DNA of 64,000 bases from Botryosphaeria dothidea (lineage: Eukaryota > Ascomycota > Dothideomycetes > Botryosphaeriales > Botryosphaeriaceae). How positions within the stretch are numbered: position 1 is the stretch's first letter; every line of letters starts with the position of its first letter. Positions 1 through 12,741 of the stretch are shown here, piece by piece. The notes beneath the pieces were generated by a model. That model had not been told where the DNA came from, searched no databases, and worked only from the letters and a program-made list of their open reading frames with translations. The position numbers were made by a program, and so were the translations under genes. The stretch is from NCBI GenBank assembly GCA_011503125.2, contig WWBZ02000007.1:1302001-1366000 (forward strand). The letters are read 5' to 3'.

Positions 1-1527
1 CGTAGCGTCACAGGTCAACTGCGCAAGATTGCCTTCAGCGCGTTTGTCTACGGTGCCTTGGTTATCTGTTGCTTAGGCGGAGTGGTTTGGAGCCTCTACT
101 ACGGCTTTGATGGCGTGCTTCCCATCCACTGGGCGACTACTGACCCATCAATGGAATTCCCGCTGGACTTGCTCTTCTTCAACTTCCTCACCCCACTTGT
201 CATCAAGCTCTTTAAGCCTAGCGATGGTCTCCATGAGATGTATCAGTGGTGGTTCAAGAAGTGCGCTCGAGCTCTCAGGCTTTCTGACTTCCTGTTTGGC
301 GAGAAGAATCCAGATGAGCGTGGCCGACATATGAGGCGTACTTGGTCAGCTTGGTTCCAGCGAAAGAAGGGCAACGTCGATGAGCCCGTGATTGGTCGCG
401 ATCGTCAAATCCTTGCCGAGGATCGTGACACTGAGGTGTACTTCCTCTTCGATGGCAAGTACGTGCGTGCGCCTGCGTCAGACCAAGTTCGCATCCGCAG
501 AGGTCAGAGCGTCTTCGTTGATGTCGACGTCTTCGACAACCGCTTGGATGGTAAAGCTGAGGATGACTCAATACACGGAAAGGACTCCGGCCTGACCGAG
601 ACTGTTTACATCCCGCCGTACTTCCGCTTCCGCATTTGCCTCTTTGTTGTGGCAATTTGGCTCTTTGCTGCAGCAACTGGTGTTGGTGTGACCGTTATTC
701 CTCTTCTCTTCGGTCGCCGTCTGTTCTCCAACTTCATGCCAGAGGGATCCCACATCAACGACATCTACGCTTTCTCCGTCGGGATCTACATCCTTGGTGC
801 CGTGGCTTATGGCCTCTTTCACCTGCATAATATCCTTAATTTCATGTCCAACTCCGCCAGGCACCCATTCAACGCCACATACTCCACCCTTTCCATCATT
901 GGCCAGTACGCCAAGCAAGCGGCATCAGTCACCTATGTATACGGAGCTCTCATCCTTGTCCTCCCCGTGCTCTTTGCCATCTTCCTCGAATTCTATGTCC
1001 TCATCCCCCTACACGCCTACCTCGGTCCAGGCGAAACGCACGTCATCCACATCATTCAAGACTGGACGCTTGGCTTCCTCTACGCTCGTATCGCCGCCCG
1101 CATCCTTCTGTGGAACCCGCGCTCTCTCATCTCACGCGCCCTACACGCCGTGGTTCGCGACGGCTATCTTCACCCCAATGCTCGCCTCGCTACCCGCGCA
1201 TTCGTGCTCCCCATCGGCGTCTTCTTCGCGGCGACGCTGCTCCTGCCGCTCGCCGGCGCGCAGCTGGCTAACACGACGTGGTATGCGAGCGCGGACGACG
1301 ACACTAGGTCTCAAGTGTACACGCTCGTGTATCCGTTGGCGTTGGGAGTGGCGCTGAGCGCGTGGGTGGCATGGGGCACGGTGAAGGCGACGGAGAGGTG
1401 GAGACAGAGAATCAAGGACGAGGTGTATCTGATCGGTGAGAGGTTGCACAACTTAGGAGAGAGGAGAGCAGGAGTGGGGGTCATGAGCGCGGCATCGAGT
1501 TCGCAGGGGGCGGTAGCTGCGACGTAG
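1..1527 (+). CDS. SSM4: Doa10/Ssm4 ERAD E3 ubiquitin ligase, C-terminal part (5' truncated by window edge)
   Basis: The frame is open from base 1 and gives 508 residues before the stop, so this is the 3' end of a longer gene. I see about six or seven hydrophobic segments, for example around codons 61-80, 205-235, 245-270 and 300-335, spaced by charged loops as in the polytopic Doa10/MARCH6 family. Near the end the protein reads DEVYLIGERLHNLGE. This matches the conserved C-terminal element of Doa10, whose Asn is known in yeast to matter for substrate degradation. Family role: ER and inner-nuclear-membrane RING-CH ligase that ubiquitinates misfolded membrane and soluble proteins. The RING-CH domain would lie upstream of this window. 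No intron is seen in the visible part. Identification rests on the C-terminal element and the TM pattern. Confidence 0.85.
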   Translation, partial: RSVTGQLRKIAFSAFVYGALVICCLGGVVWSLYYGFDGVLPIHWATTDPSMEFPLDLLFFNFLTPLVIKLFKPSDGLHEMYQWWFKKCARALRLSDFLFGEKNPDERGRHMRRTWSAWFQRKKGNVDEPVIGRDRQILAEDRDTEVYFLFDGKYVRAPASDQVRIRRGQSVFVDVDVFDNRLDGKAEDDSIHGKDSGLTETVYIPPYFRFRICLFVVAIWLFAAATGVGVTVIPLLFGRRLFSNFMPEGSHINDIYAFSVGIYILGAVAYGLFHLHNILNFMSNSARHPFNATYSTLSIIGQYAKQAASVTYVYGALILVLPVLFAIFLEFYVLIPLHAYLGPGETHVIHIIQDWTLGFLYARIAARILLWNPRSLISRALHAVVRDGYLHPNARLATRAFVLPIGVFFAATLLLPLAGAQLANTTWYASADDDTRSQVYTLVYPLALGVALSAWVAWGTVKATERWRQRIKDEVYLIGERLHNLGERRAGVGVMSAASSSQGAVAAT

Positions 1528-2170
1528 GAGTGAATCAAATTCCGTCTTGAGGAGGGCTGGGATATTGGGCTTCAGCATCATGAAACGCGGTGCCGAGAAT
1601 TGGGAGACTGATGGAGGGGTTTCTCCATTTTGCTTGCTATTCCCCATGAGCTTTGAGTAGTGCTGTTTGTAATCAGTAGAGCAGATAGCGAAGGATATTC
1701 TTCACCTCGTTTTTGTCAGTTACTGCTTTTCCAACTTCTTACGGCTGCGGTGAAACGTGTCTCGCTGGAAGCTGTCGCCCGGAAATACTTTCCATCAGAC
1801 CTCTCCGCGTCACCAGCTTCTTAATCCCCCTTCGTCTCGGGGAGCTGAATGCAAGAAATCATAAGCGTTTCTTGAATACCGGTGCACAAGTGCATTCATT
1901 AATCTTGCACACTCCTCCGATCAAGCAAAACAGCATTTTCCACTCTATTCCTTCATATCGCTCATGCGTCGTTGCAAAATCCCAAGTCAAAGCCCCCATA
2001 GCCAGAACAGCCGCTCATGACCTCAGGGATGTCGACGTATGGTAGGAAGCCAAACTGGACGCCGGGAACGCAGGCATGGCGTGGCTGTCAAAGCCATTCT
2101 GAGGCAATTTGGTCCTGCTGAGGCGTCATCAGCTCCCAAAAGTCCGCAAACAAAGCCTATTGAATACCAC
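1528..2170. other. intergenic, nothing recognised
   Basis: This is the 3' flank of the Doa10 gene. One short frame (1713-2045, plus) has no coding character I trust. I see no repeat or RNA gene. Confidence 0.5.
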
Positions 2171-2461
2171 TCACGCTGCGCTTTTGTCCGCAGGTGTCCT
2201 CCGAGCTCCGTCTGCCTTGATGCTGCCGGCTTCCAACGCGATCGCCTCCTTGGCCAGCTTTCGACTGTGCCACCATCGCTTCGCGCCGTCTTTCGCGGCC
2301 CGACAGCCGACGAGGGCGAGGAGGAGGCCGATGATTCCCCAGGTGACTCCGAGCATGATTTTTTCGTCCTTCGATAGCGACCAGCCGTGCCCGCCGCCGG
2401 GGTAGACCACGATGACTGGAACGTAGACCGCTGAAGAGTTTTTTGGGTTGTGGATTTTCAT
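2171..2461 (-). CDS. small single-pass membrane protein, hypothetical (96 aa)
   Basis: An intronless frame starts at an ATG at 2461 (a longer in-frame start at 2485 is possible). It has a short polar N-terminus, a Gly-rich stretch (YPGGGHGW), one clear hydrophobic segment (LGVTWGIIGLLLALVG, about residues 45-60), and then a basic and amphipathic C-terminus (KDGAKRWWHSRKLAKEA). That layout is common for small fungal membrane proteins of unknown role. I recognise no family. It lies between Doa10 and the BTB gene, opposite in strand to both. It could be a chance frame; the single TM followed by positive charges is the main argument that it is real. Confidence 0.4.
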   Translation of the reverse strand: MKIHNPKNSSAVYVPVIVVYPGGGHGWSLSKDEKIMLGVTWGIIGLLLALVGCRAAKDGAKRWWHSRKLAKEAIALEAGSIKADGARRTPADKSAA

Positions 2462-2718
2462 GATTGGTCCTCTTGACCGTGTCACAAAACTGCAACGGTA
2501 GATAGTAATCTAAGAGAGATCCTGCCTCCCAGATCTGGCAGTTTGTTCCTTTTTGGAACCTGTAGGTGATGTGCACCTTCCTCGACTGACTGAATCAGCT
2601 TCGACCGTTGTCATCAAGCGTAGTTAAACATCACCTACCGTCCGGACTTCTTCCAACCTTTAGTAACATACCCACCAACTCCACAATACGGATCCTGACT
2701 GGGCAACGCAGTAAGTAC

Positions 2719-3998
2719 ATGCTACGCCGACCAGCCACGGAACTCCAGGATGTGTTACCACTCACCGTCTCCAACGAGCCCTACCAGTAAGTCATCGCCT
2801 GCCTACTCTCACTTTTATTGACCAAATTTCGGATCTGCTTGCAGATATAAAGAATATCCAAATGTGACAATCTACCTTGCCAACGGTGAAATATTGAACT
2901 ACCATCGTTCGGTCTTGGTGAAGAAGTGCGAGTTCTTCAGCCGTATGCTGGGTCCAGGCATCACCAACGTAAGCTTCCACCGCTTCAGTTCACGTAGAAA
3001 CATTGGCTAATGTCGTCTCCACATTACTTAGCAGCACATCAATCAAATCATCCATCTAACCGACCCTTCCCCGAATGCAGTGAAAACTCTCCTGCATTGC
3101 CTTTACGAAGATGACTATCAACCCTTCGAGCCCCCGGATATCCCCGGTCGCCTCAATCTCCACGCGAAGGTGTATGCTGCTTCGAAGCGTCTCGTTGCTC
3201 CCGTAGCCAGGGCTTCCACTTGGCAAGCCATTTTACCAAGTCTTGAACCAAGCCAACCACCAAGACGTCAAGTCGAGCCGCCCTTAGGGGGTCAGCTTAC
3301 CAAGCGGCCGTAGCCGCGGGCTTGATCTTGGCAAGCCGGGGGGTCCCTATGGCTCGGTTTGGCTTGACTTGCCAAGTGGAAGCCCTGCCCGTAGCTGCGG
3401 AAAAGTCTCAGCAGAAGTTAATTGAGCTCTTGGATCGGAACTGGCATCAGGCACTTCCTGCTCTCCCAAATGCTCTGCAAAAGATCTACAACTACGTGCA
3501 CCCGCCAGACCTCTTCGATCTAGAGAAGAAGCTCATGCAAGTCATGCTATATCGCCATCATGAAATCATGGAGGGAGAGATGTATGGAGCCATGATGTAC
3601 AGCGCTCATGCGTTCATGACCAAGTTTGCACAAGAAATCTCTCGCTTGCAGATCAGGGACTCCGCGAGCTATCATGCAAACAACCAGGACTACACCAGAA
3701 TACTAAGAACGAAGGATGAGATCATCAAGGATCAGAATGCGCAGCTGGAGGAGAAGAATTTACAGCTGAGTGAGAAGAATGACCAGCTTGATATGAAGGA
3801 TGCCCTGCTCAAGATGAAGGATAACTTGCTCAGAGAGAAGGATGGACAGCTCAACGCGAGCAAGCTTCAGACTGAGGCCCTACAGGAGCGCCTAATGAGG
3901 ATTCCTCCAGAGAAGAGGTACCGGTGCCGGATCTGCCAGAATATCTGTGTGTTGAGGATGCCGCTACTGGGACGTGAGGCACCGGTAGGTTGCTAATT
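2719..3998 (+). pseudogene. BTB/POZ-domain coiled-coil gene, exon 3 interrupted by a MITE
   Basis: Exons are 2719-2786, 2845-2968 and 3032-3998, with introns starting GTAAGT and GTAAGC. The N-terminal part is a BTB/POZ fold (VTIYLANGEILNYHRSVLVK, FFSRML, LLHCLYEDDY). The C-terminal half has an E/K/Q-rich coiled coil (repeats of the type LxEKNxQL around 3720-3860) and a short RCRICQN segment that may bind metal. Exon 3 carries a 188-bp insertion (one 180-bp element plus one copy of its 8-bp target duplication). This adds an in-frame TAG at 3311-3313 and shifts the frame. Taking out 3208-3395 gives one continuous frame of about 322 codons. BTB proteins of this type are often Cul3 adaptors or of unknown role. 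The start at 2719 is the first in-frame ATG; an upstream exon is possible. As it stands the allele should make only a truncated BTB fragment. Confidence 0.8.
3208..3387. mobile_element. 180-bp non-autonomous hAT-type MITE in a BTB exon
   Basis: The ends are perfect 20-bp terminal inverted repeats beginning CAGGGCTTCCACTTGG (3208-3227 and complement at 3368-3387). They are flanked by an exact 8-bp target duplication, CCCGTAGC, at 3200-3207 and 3388-3395. An 8-bp duplication with TIRs starting CAGGG is typical of the hAT superfamily. There is no coding capacity, so any movement needs a transposase from elsewhere. Perfect TIRs and target copies suggest a fairly recent insertion. Confidence 0.9.
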
Positions 3999-4527
3999 CT
4001 GTCAAAGGACGCGGAAGCCTCACTCTTGGGCACTCTCTGAGGTGGAATGATCAGTTTGAGATCTTACAGCGAAGGCGATACATTAGTGGCTGAGTCTGAT
4101 GGTAAAGCTCCAGATGGAAATGGGGTTCAAAAAGTATTTGCTCTACCTCAGTCTAAATTAAAGACGGCGGATTAGGCTGAAGAGCACGGGGGTCCATTTG
4201 ACAGCTTACTCAAATGTGCGGAAGATGCAGGCGGTCGAGCTCTGCTGATCCAGGTGGTTCGAAGATTGTGCCAAGAAATTCCATATTCAATCAATTCAGA
4301 AATCTCCTTTTGCGTCTGGCCGCTTTGTAAATGCTGTGTCAAACAAAGGCAGACAGAGCACGAAGACTGTCGATAACTCAATTCCCACCTAAAGGATTGA
4401 GTTAAGTTCCAAGGGGGTTCATTTACGGTAAGCGAAGCTTATTGAAACCCAGGGGCTCCGGCAGCTTAATTTCTACAGCATGGTCCCGCGTGTATGTTTG
4501 GGATGTCTAAACCCCCTGCCTCCGTCT
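3999..4527. other. intergenic between convergent genes, nothing recognised
   Basis: This separates the 3' end of the BTB gene from the 3' end of the UNC93-like gene. I see no convincing frame, repeat or RNA gene. Confidence 0.5.
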
Positions 4528-6214
4528 CTACAACTTCGTCGTAACACCGACACGCATAGCCTCGGCGTCAGAGCCAGAGCCCGTGACTTGGACCACATCC
4601 TCACTGCCACTGTCCTCACCCTCCTCCCCAGGCGCGCGGTCCCGCACCAGGAACGCAGCCCACGTAGTGAACGGCACCGCCACGTAAAACGTCACCACCG
4701 CCACAATCAAGTTCGTCATCAGTGACGCACTCTTCACCGAGCCCACCGCATACGCAAAAGCCTGGCCGGCCGACTCGCCCGACCGCAGGATGCCCATCGA
4801 CAGCGCAATAGTGTCGGCCTCGGTGTCGAACGAGCCCAGCGCCCAGTACAACCACACGCCGATGATCTCGTACGCAATCCTGGCGACACGTTGAAAACTC
4901 CAAAGCTCGAAGACGGGGATTGAGAAGTGCTTACCGGTAGATGATGTAGATGCCGACGCCCGCCCCGAAGTTCGAGCTGTTCCAGTCGATTTCGGGATTC
5001 TTCTCCGCCCAGCGCACCTGCACGACGATGTTCCAGATCCAGGTGCCGGTGAAGAGCGCGAGCGTGAAGAACCAGCTCCAGCGCGCCTGCGTCGTGCGCC
5101 GCAGGTACTTTGTGTCGAGCCACCAGCCGGTCAGGAGGTTGGTCAGGGCGCCGGTGACGGCGATGAGGAAGCCGGCGAGGGCGCGTGCGCGGACGGTGAA
5201 GTAGGCGGTCAGGTAGTTGCCTTGGTAGGTGACGCCCCACTGGGCGGTGATGAAGGCCGGGATGAGGAGGATGACTTCTTTGCGCTTGAAGAGACGGAGG
5301 AAGGCGAGGGTTTGGGTCTTGAAGTCTTTGGATTGGGCGGAGAACGTGGGCGTTTTGCCGTCTTCGCGGATGAGTTTGTGAGGGGGCGAGATGAGGAATG
5401 CGAGGGGCAGGCCGAGGCATTGAAGGGCGACGAGGACGAGGTAGGTTTTCGGGGCGATGGCGCCGGTTTGGTCGCCGTCTTTGTTGATAGCGAGTTGGAT
5501 TGCGGTGCCGATGATTGAACCAAGCTTGCCGAGGGCCATCCATATACTGACTACAAGATAGGAACATTATGTCAGAGATTTTGTGGCGAAGAATAGGCAA
5601 AATGGTGGCTTACTGCAAAGTCCCCTCCTCTGCACTTCGGGATATCCAACACCAATTGCTGCTTCGGCGGGCCACAAGGCAGAAGCCTTACTAATATTAG
5701 CCATGCTTCCTGATGAACGATCTTGCTGGCACTCACGGATAGACCACAAGTAACAGAGCCGAATATCAAGAACCATTGTGTGCCCCACACAGAGTTGCAG
5801 TAAAGAGCTGCAGAGTAGGGAACGTATCCGATGCAGCCAATCAGGACAACCCATCGCATGCCAATAATATTACCAACAATGCTCGCAAGCGGTGAGAAGA
5901 CTACCATGACACTATAGGCAGAAGTGAGTAGTCTGCTTTTTCTAGTGGGTATACGGTCAACTTACACGAAAGTGATGACATTAGCGGCGTTGACCACGTA
6001 CGGCTCGGCCTGGCCACCGGCACCGAGATCTGCAACATGTCAGCTGGGTTTGGTACCGTAGACAACTTCAAGGTTACTTACTGTTGAGTGCCGTCCATAT
6101 TCCAGGCTGAGTGAAACTTATGAGGCCTAGAATCACCGCCTGGAAAATTGTGCCACGGTAGAACTTGTACGCCGCGTTGTAAACAGCACTCTTCTCCTGC
6201 GATTGGGCCGTCAT
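4528..6214 (-). CDS. UNC93-like MFS membrane protein (470 aa)
   Basis: Six exons, read on the minus strand: 6214-6082, 6029-5966, 5911-5737, 5686-5614, 5550-4935 and 4879-4528. All phases agree and total 1413 nt. Exon 1 carries the start MTAQSQEK, followed by FYRGTIFQAVILGLISFTQPGIW. This and later blocks (GVGYPEVQRRG, SIWMALGKLGS, FDTEADTIALSMG) are typical of the fungal UNC93/DUF895 branch of the major facilitator superfamily. About eleven or twelve hydrophobic segments are expected and most can be seen. The C-terminus is short and acidic (PGEEGEDSGSEDVV). The substrate is unknown; some relatives are annotated as transporters or channel regulators. The start at 6214 is chosen because the same frame has a stop upstream with no other Met between. 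Confidence 0.85.
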
Positions 6215-6671
6215 GATTTGGAATTGAGTGTATATTGATGCTGCGAGACCTCTTTGGAGGTTTCCAAAATCTTTTTGTACTTGCAGGCCTCGTCATCGTT
6301 CTCGTGCTGTAGTCAATATCAAACTCGCGCAAAAGTAAAGAAAATGGTATCAGAAGTGGGATGCGCGGAAGCCTTCCCGCAAAGGTGTGTAGTGGGATCG
6401 GGGAAGATACGTTCCCTCAGTCCCTGCTGGATTCAATTTTCTGTATTGCAAAGATAGCGTGATTTGTCCCCTGTATCGCGTTGGTACCTGGAACGGGAGT
6501 ACTTCGGAGTTGAGGCAGGTGGGTGGAGCAGTGTTGCATTTTTCCTCTATTTGGCTAGCCGACCAGCACCTTGGCATGGTCATTCCTTATCGCGCACATT
6601 GAAGAGGAGAAAGGGGTGGACAAATTTCAAAGACCTTAGCGGCTGTCCGCGTAGTCCTATGGGATGGATGC
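6215..6671. other. intergenic, nothing recognised
   Basis: This is the upstream region of the UNC93-like gene and the 3' flank of the nitrilase locus. Only short non-convincing frames are present. Confidence 0.5.
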
Positions 6672-7969
6672 CTACACCACAGATCGGTTCAAAAGATCCG
6701 TGATGAGGTTCTGGTGCCATGGGACCAGGTCCCCAGCAGTCTGTGGAATGTATTCCGGGAATTCTTCATTGACCGCCTGCAGAGTACCCCAAGATAGCTC
6801 TCCATCAACTTTGTTGGTGGTGTTCTTAAACTCAGAGGCATTGAAGGAACGGTAGACAATCGGATGGTCATCAAACGAAACGTTGGCGACTATTTGAGAC
6901 CACACGGCAGACGAACCGCTTGGGAATATTGTTCCAACACCAATAGAAGCCTGAATGACTGCTGTATCTCCGAGTACGGCGTAGATTCTGCCGAGGGAGG
7001 TGATAACTTCGCTCGATTCGTAGGTCAAGCTTCCGTTACCAAAGTCGGGGGTCATCCTGAAACCCAAGTCAGCAGGTTATCGTTGCTGATATAGGTGGCT
7101 GACTGACGGCCAAGACCCTATGTGGATATCCTCTGTGCCTGTTGTATGAACGTGACCTCTGGTGTCGTATGTTCTCAGCAAGACAGCATGCCAATACGTC
7201 CAATAGGTGTACTGACAGCGTATACATGATCAAGCTTTCCATCAGACCAGAGCTCACGTTCTTGAGCTGATGGCCTGAGTTTGTGGCGGTGGATCAGAAC
7301 CTCTCCGTCAGGAGCGATCAGGGACTGAGCCATGTAGAGACGTGTATTGTCCTTCTCTGAGAATGAGAGTCCCTGCGGCATCCTTTTAGAGTCCATGAGT
7401 CGTAAAAGGGCTTTTGCTTATGACTTACGACATATATTTCATTATCAATTGCCGCTTGGACAAGCTTGTTCCAGTGCTGACTTCCAACGGCCAGAGAGTT
7501 CTCAATGTAGTCCTTCACATGGTATTGGAACCACAGATTCGGATCCGCATCGTTGATCACACCCTGCGAAGATTAAGCTCAACTGCGCGTGGTGGTTGGA
7601 GAGTTGAGGGACGGGACGGGCCTTGGGGTAACCCGGGAACCAGACTTCTGGAAAACCAATTACGCGAACCCCATTTAAAGCAGCCTCTTCGATCAAGGAG
7701 ACACCCAGGTCAACTGTTGCGTTCAGATCAAGGCTGACGCCCGTCCAATTCTTGTTCATCATCGGCATAGGCCAGTTCACCGGTGCGCGTCGGACAGCGG
7801 CGACAGCGAGGTTGGTGATGTCCCATCGGGAAACTATCTCGTGCGCGTTCTCCGAAGAGCTCTTGTTTGTTAGAGAATTGGCCCACTGGACCAAGGCTGG
7901 CCCGGCACTTGACGCCATGAAAGTGGCGATGATGGCTACACTTGGAAGCATCACGCTCGTGAGTTTCAT
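6672..7969 (-). pseudogene. secretory-type nitrilase (C-N hydrolase), apparently disrupted at the active site
   Basis: The N-terminus ([23 protein letters not shown]) looks like a signal peptide, which is not usual for nitrilases. Exons read on minus: 7969 to about 7625, 7563-7429 and 7372-7178, then the remainder to 6672, including a last exon 7056-6672. Nitrilase triad regions are present: Glu in [11 protein letters not shown], Lys in HRHKLRPS, Cys at the end of GRIGMLSC. Directly after the Cys codon (7180-7178) comes TGA, then E-H-T-T-P. Family members read C-W-E-H-x-x-P, so the Trp codon seems to have become a stop. A further frame change is needed to reach GTEDIHIGSWP. The exon 1 donor also lacks GT where homology suggests it (AAG followed by GCCCGT). 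I call it a pseudogene; assembly error is the alternative. Confidence 0.7.
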
Positions 7970-8943
7970 GTTGACGGAGCTTTAGAACGAATGGGAGATG
8001 CAGAAGACAAATGCTGTGGTATTCGTTTGCAAAGCAAAGATTTTGAATAAATAGATCAATGGCCTACGCTATCGAGGTTTCCGGTCTCGGACCATATCAT
8101 GATAGACAGAGGAATTGATTTGTCACAATACCAATTATAAGGAACAATGAGTTGTAACCTCCACATGATAGGCGGTATCTGAGGTCCTTTGCCGGCTTGA
8201 TAGAGGCGAGCTTCTCAATTCGCGGGCCGATGTACATGCTGTTAGCGTCGGCATGTTCGGCACCTTTGGAAGATTCATCATCAAAGTGACCAATAGGTAT
8301 CGTGACGACAGGCGGTGAGAGTAGACTGTGGATAGATAAGTTTACTTTCCAGTCAGTTCATTAATTGCTCGGTCGTGCGAAGGTGGAATAATCTCTCCGT
8401 AGTTAAAGAGCGTCCTCTTGGTCCTTTGGTTTTGAGGAAGCTTCATGTGTGGTGAAGAAGTTCCTGGATCTTCGGGAAATCAGAGATTTTCTATCTCCCG
8501 CACAGCTCTTTCGTCTGACCAAGCAAAGGCTGATGTGGTGCTCTTCAAAAGCAGGGCAGTGATGCGGTGATGATGAAGAGGACAGAAGTTCAAGAGGCGT
8601 GGAGGTCTTTCGAAAGCCTGTAACGAGAGGCCGTAGCAAGCAAGGTTTCCAGTCCGCGTCGCGGCTAAAGTTGACGATGGTGAGCGTGACCAGTCAGCAA
8701 GGGAGGCAAATTGCTGGAAGACGATGAGAGAGGTTTGACACATTAATGTTTCCGGGAGCAGGGGGCTTATATCCGGAGGCACGCTTGGCTTCAGGCAGTG
8801 ACGATCGGTGGGGGCTTCCCGCGTCGGGTGTCTCGGCGGCGGACGATCGCTGCAGGAGCGAGGGAACGAGCACATGCCCTCGCGTTTCGTGTCGGACCCG
8901 GTCGCGTCTTCCCTAGCACTCCACTCGCTGCTCCACCTCAACA
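7970..8943. other. divergent intergenic region, nothing recognised
   Basis: This is shared upstream sequence of the nitrilase locus (minus) and the RecQ helicase gene (plus). Minus-strand frames in 8.4-9.1 kb overlap the helicase start and have no family features. Confidence 0.5.
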
Positions 8944-11620
<2,677 letters not shown>

Positions 11621-12741
11621 AAAAGATGGCGAATGATTGGATGAGGAAATTCGTCAGATATAAGCTTTCACCTGGGGCGAATGGGATGTGCTCCATAATT
11701 CATGCCGCTGAATACCCGGTCGCGGCTATTGGTGTCTTTGCTCTTTTTCTCACACACAACTTGTAAGGAAATTTTTACGGGTTACGACATCGCGTGCTTT
11801 GCAGGGGTGGACCCTTGCGGGGAAAGAACAAAAATAGGAACGGATTCACAAAGCTCGGCTTACCTGGGTGGGTATCAGATAATGGTCCTTTTTCTTGGCA
11901 AAGATGACAATAATCCTGGCATTTGAAATCTTAATGCCAAGACGGGGATGGAGGGCCTTACGCGTACCTCAAACCGTTTGCACGGTCCTTTGCTCAGCAT
12001 TGCTTCATGGGGAGCGACGTGCTTTTTACTTCGGGATGATGGTTCCTGGTTCTTTTTCTTTTCTGACGGGGCTAAATCAGGGATTCCTATCGTTAGTAGT
12101 CCTTGTTGCTGGAGGTCTGTCAAAGAATCAATTCGGGAAAGGGGAAAAGATGGAAAAGGAATTGCAAATTTGTTCTTCATATTCTACTAACACGTCTCCC
12201 TTTTTTCGAGCAGAATCTCGTTGTAACAGAAAAAGAGAAAAGTCTTCCCGGGATGTTGTACAGAGACCAAGAAAAAAAATTCGCCAGAGGTTCCCCTTTC
12301 CAGTTCTAAAAGAGAGAAAAAGGAACGGTCTCACACGTTCCCCTTATGTATCCAATAAGTGCAGAATCTTTCCCGTAATAATAGTCATACACGTTATAAA
12401 AAGTAGAACGATCAGGTCTTGAATTTCGTCAACAAAGCAGCCCTCATACCTTTTACATCTAACTGTAAAAATCTGACGATGCTTTGCGGAGAGAGAGGGA
12501 GATAGGATTTGAGCGATCGAGAACAACAAACACTACCACTCTACACCCTTTCATCATAAACTCGGAGGCAAGAAAACTAAGACGTGACGGGAGGGTGTAC
12601 TTTGTACTTGAAGCATTCCCCCCGGTCCGCGTGAGAGAGATTCGTCTTTCCTGTTTGCTTTTTTTGCAAGAGGCCTTTTTTATTCCCAATTACAAGCAAG
12701 GAAAGAGCTAAAGATCGTCTTTGGTTTGGCTTTCCTATGCC
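11621..12741. other. intergenic between convergent genes, nothing recognised
   Basis: AT-richer 3' flanks of the RecQ and ZIP genes. T-rich and A-rich runs suggest UTR and polyadenylation sequence. No convincing gene. Confidence 0.5.

Noticed and set aside
3203..3394. the BTB MITE acting as a new intron (GTAG to TAG within the target copies)
   Set aside because: Splicing GT at 3203 to AG at 3394 would remove four bases more than the insertion and shift the frame, and the donor is poor.
7120..7180. nitrilase lesion as a 17-20 bp deletion between TGCTG repeats
   Set aside because: The codons after the stop read E-H-x-x-P, which fits a Trp-to-stop change better than a deletion of that motif.
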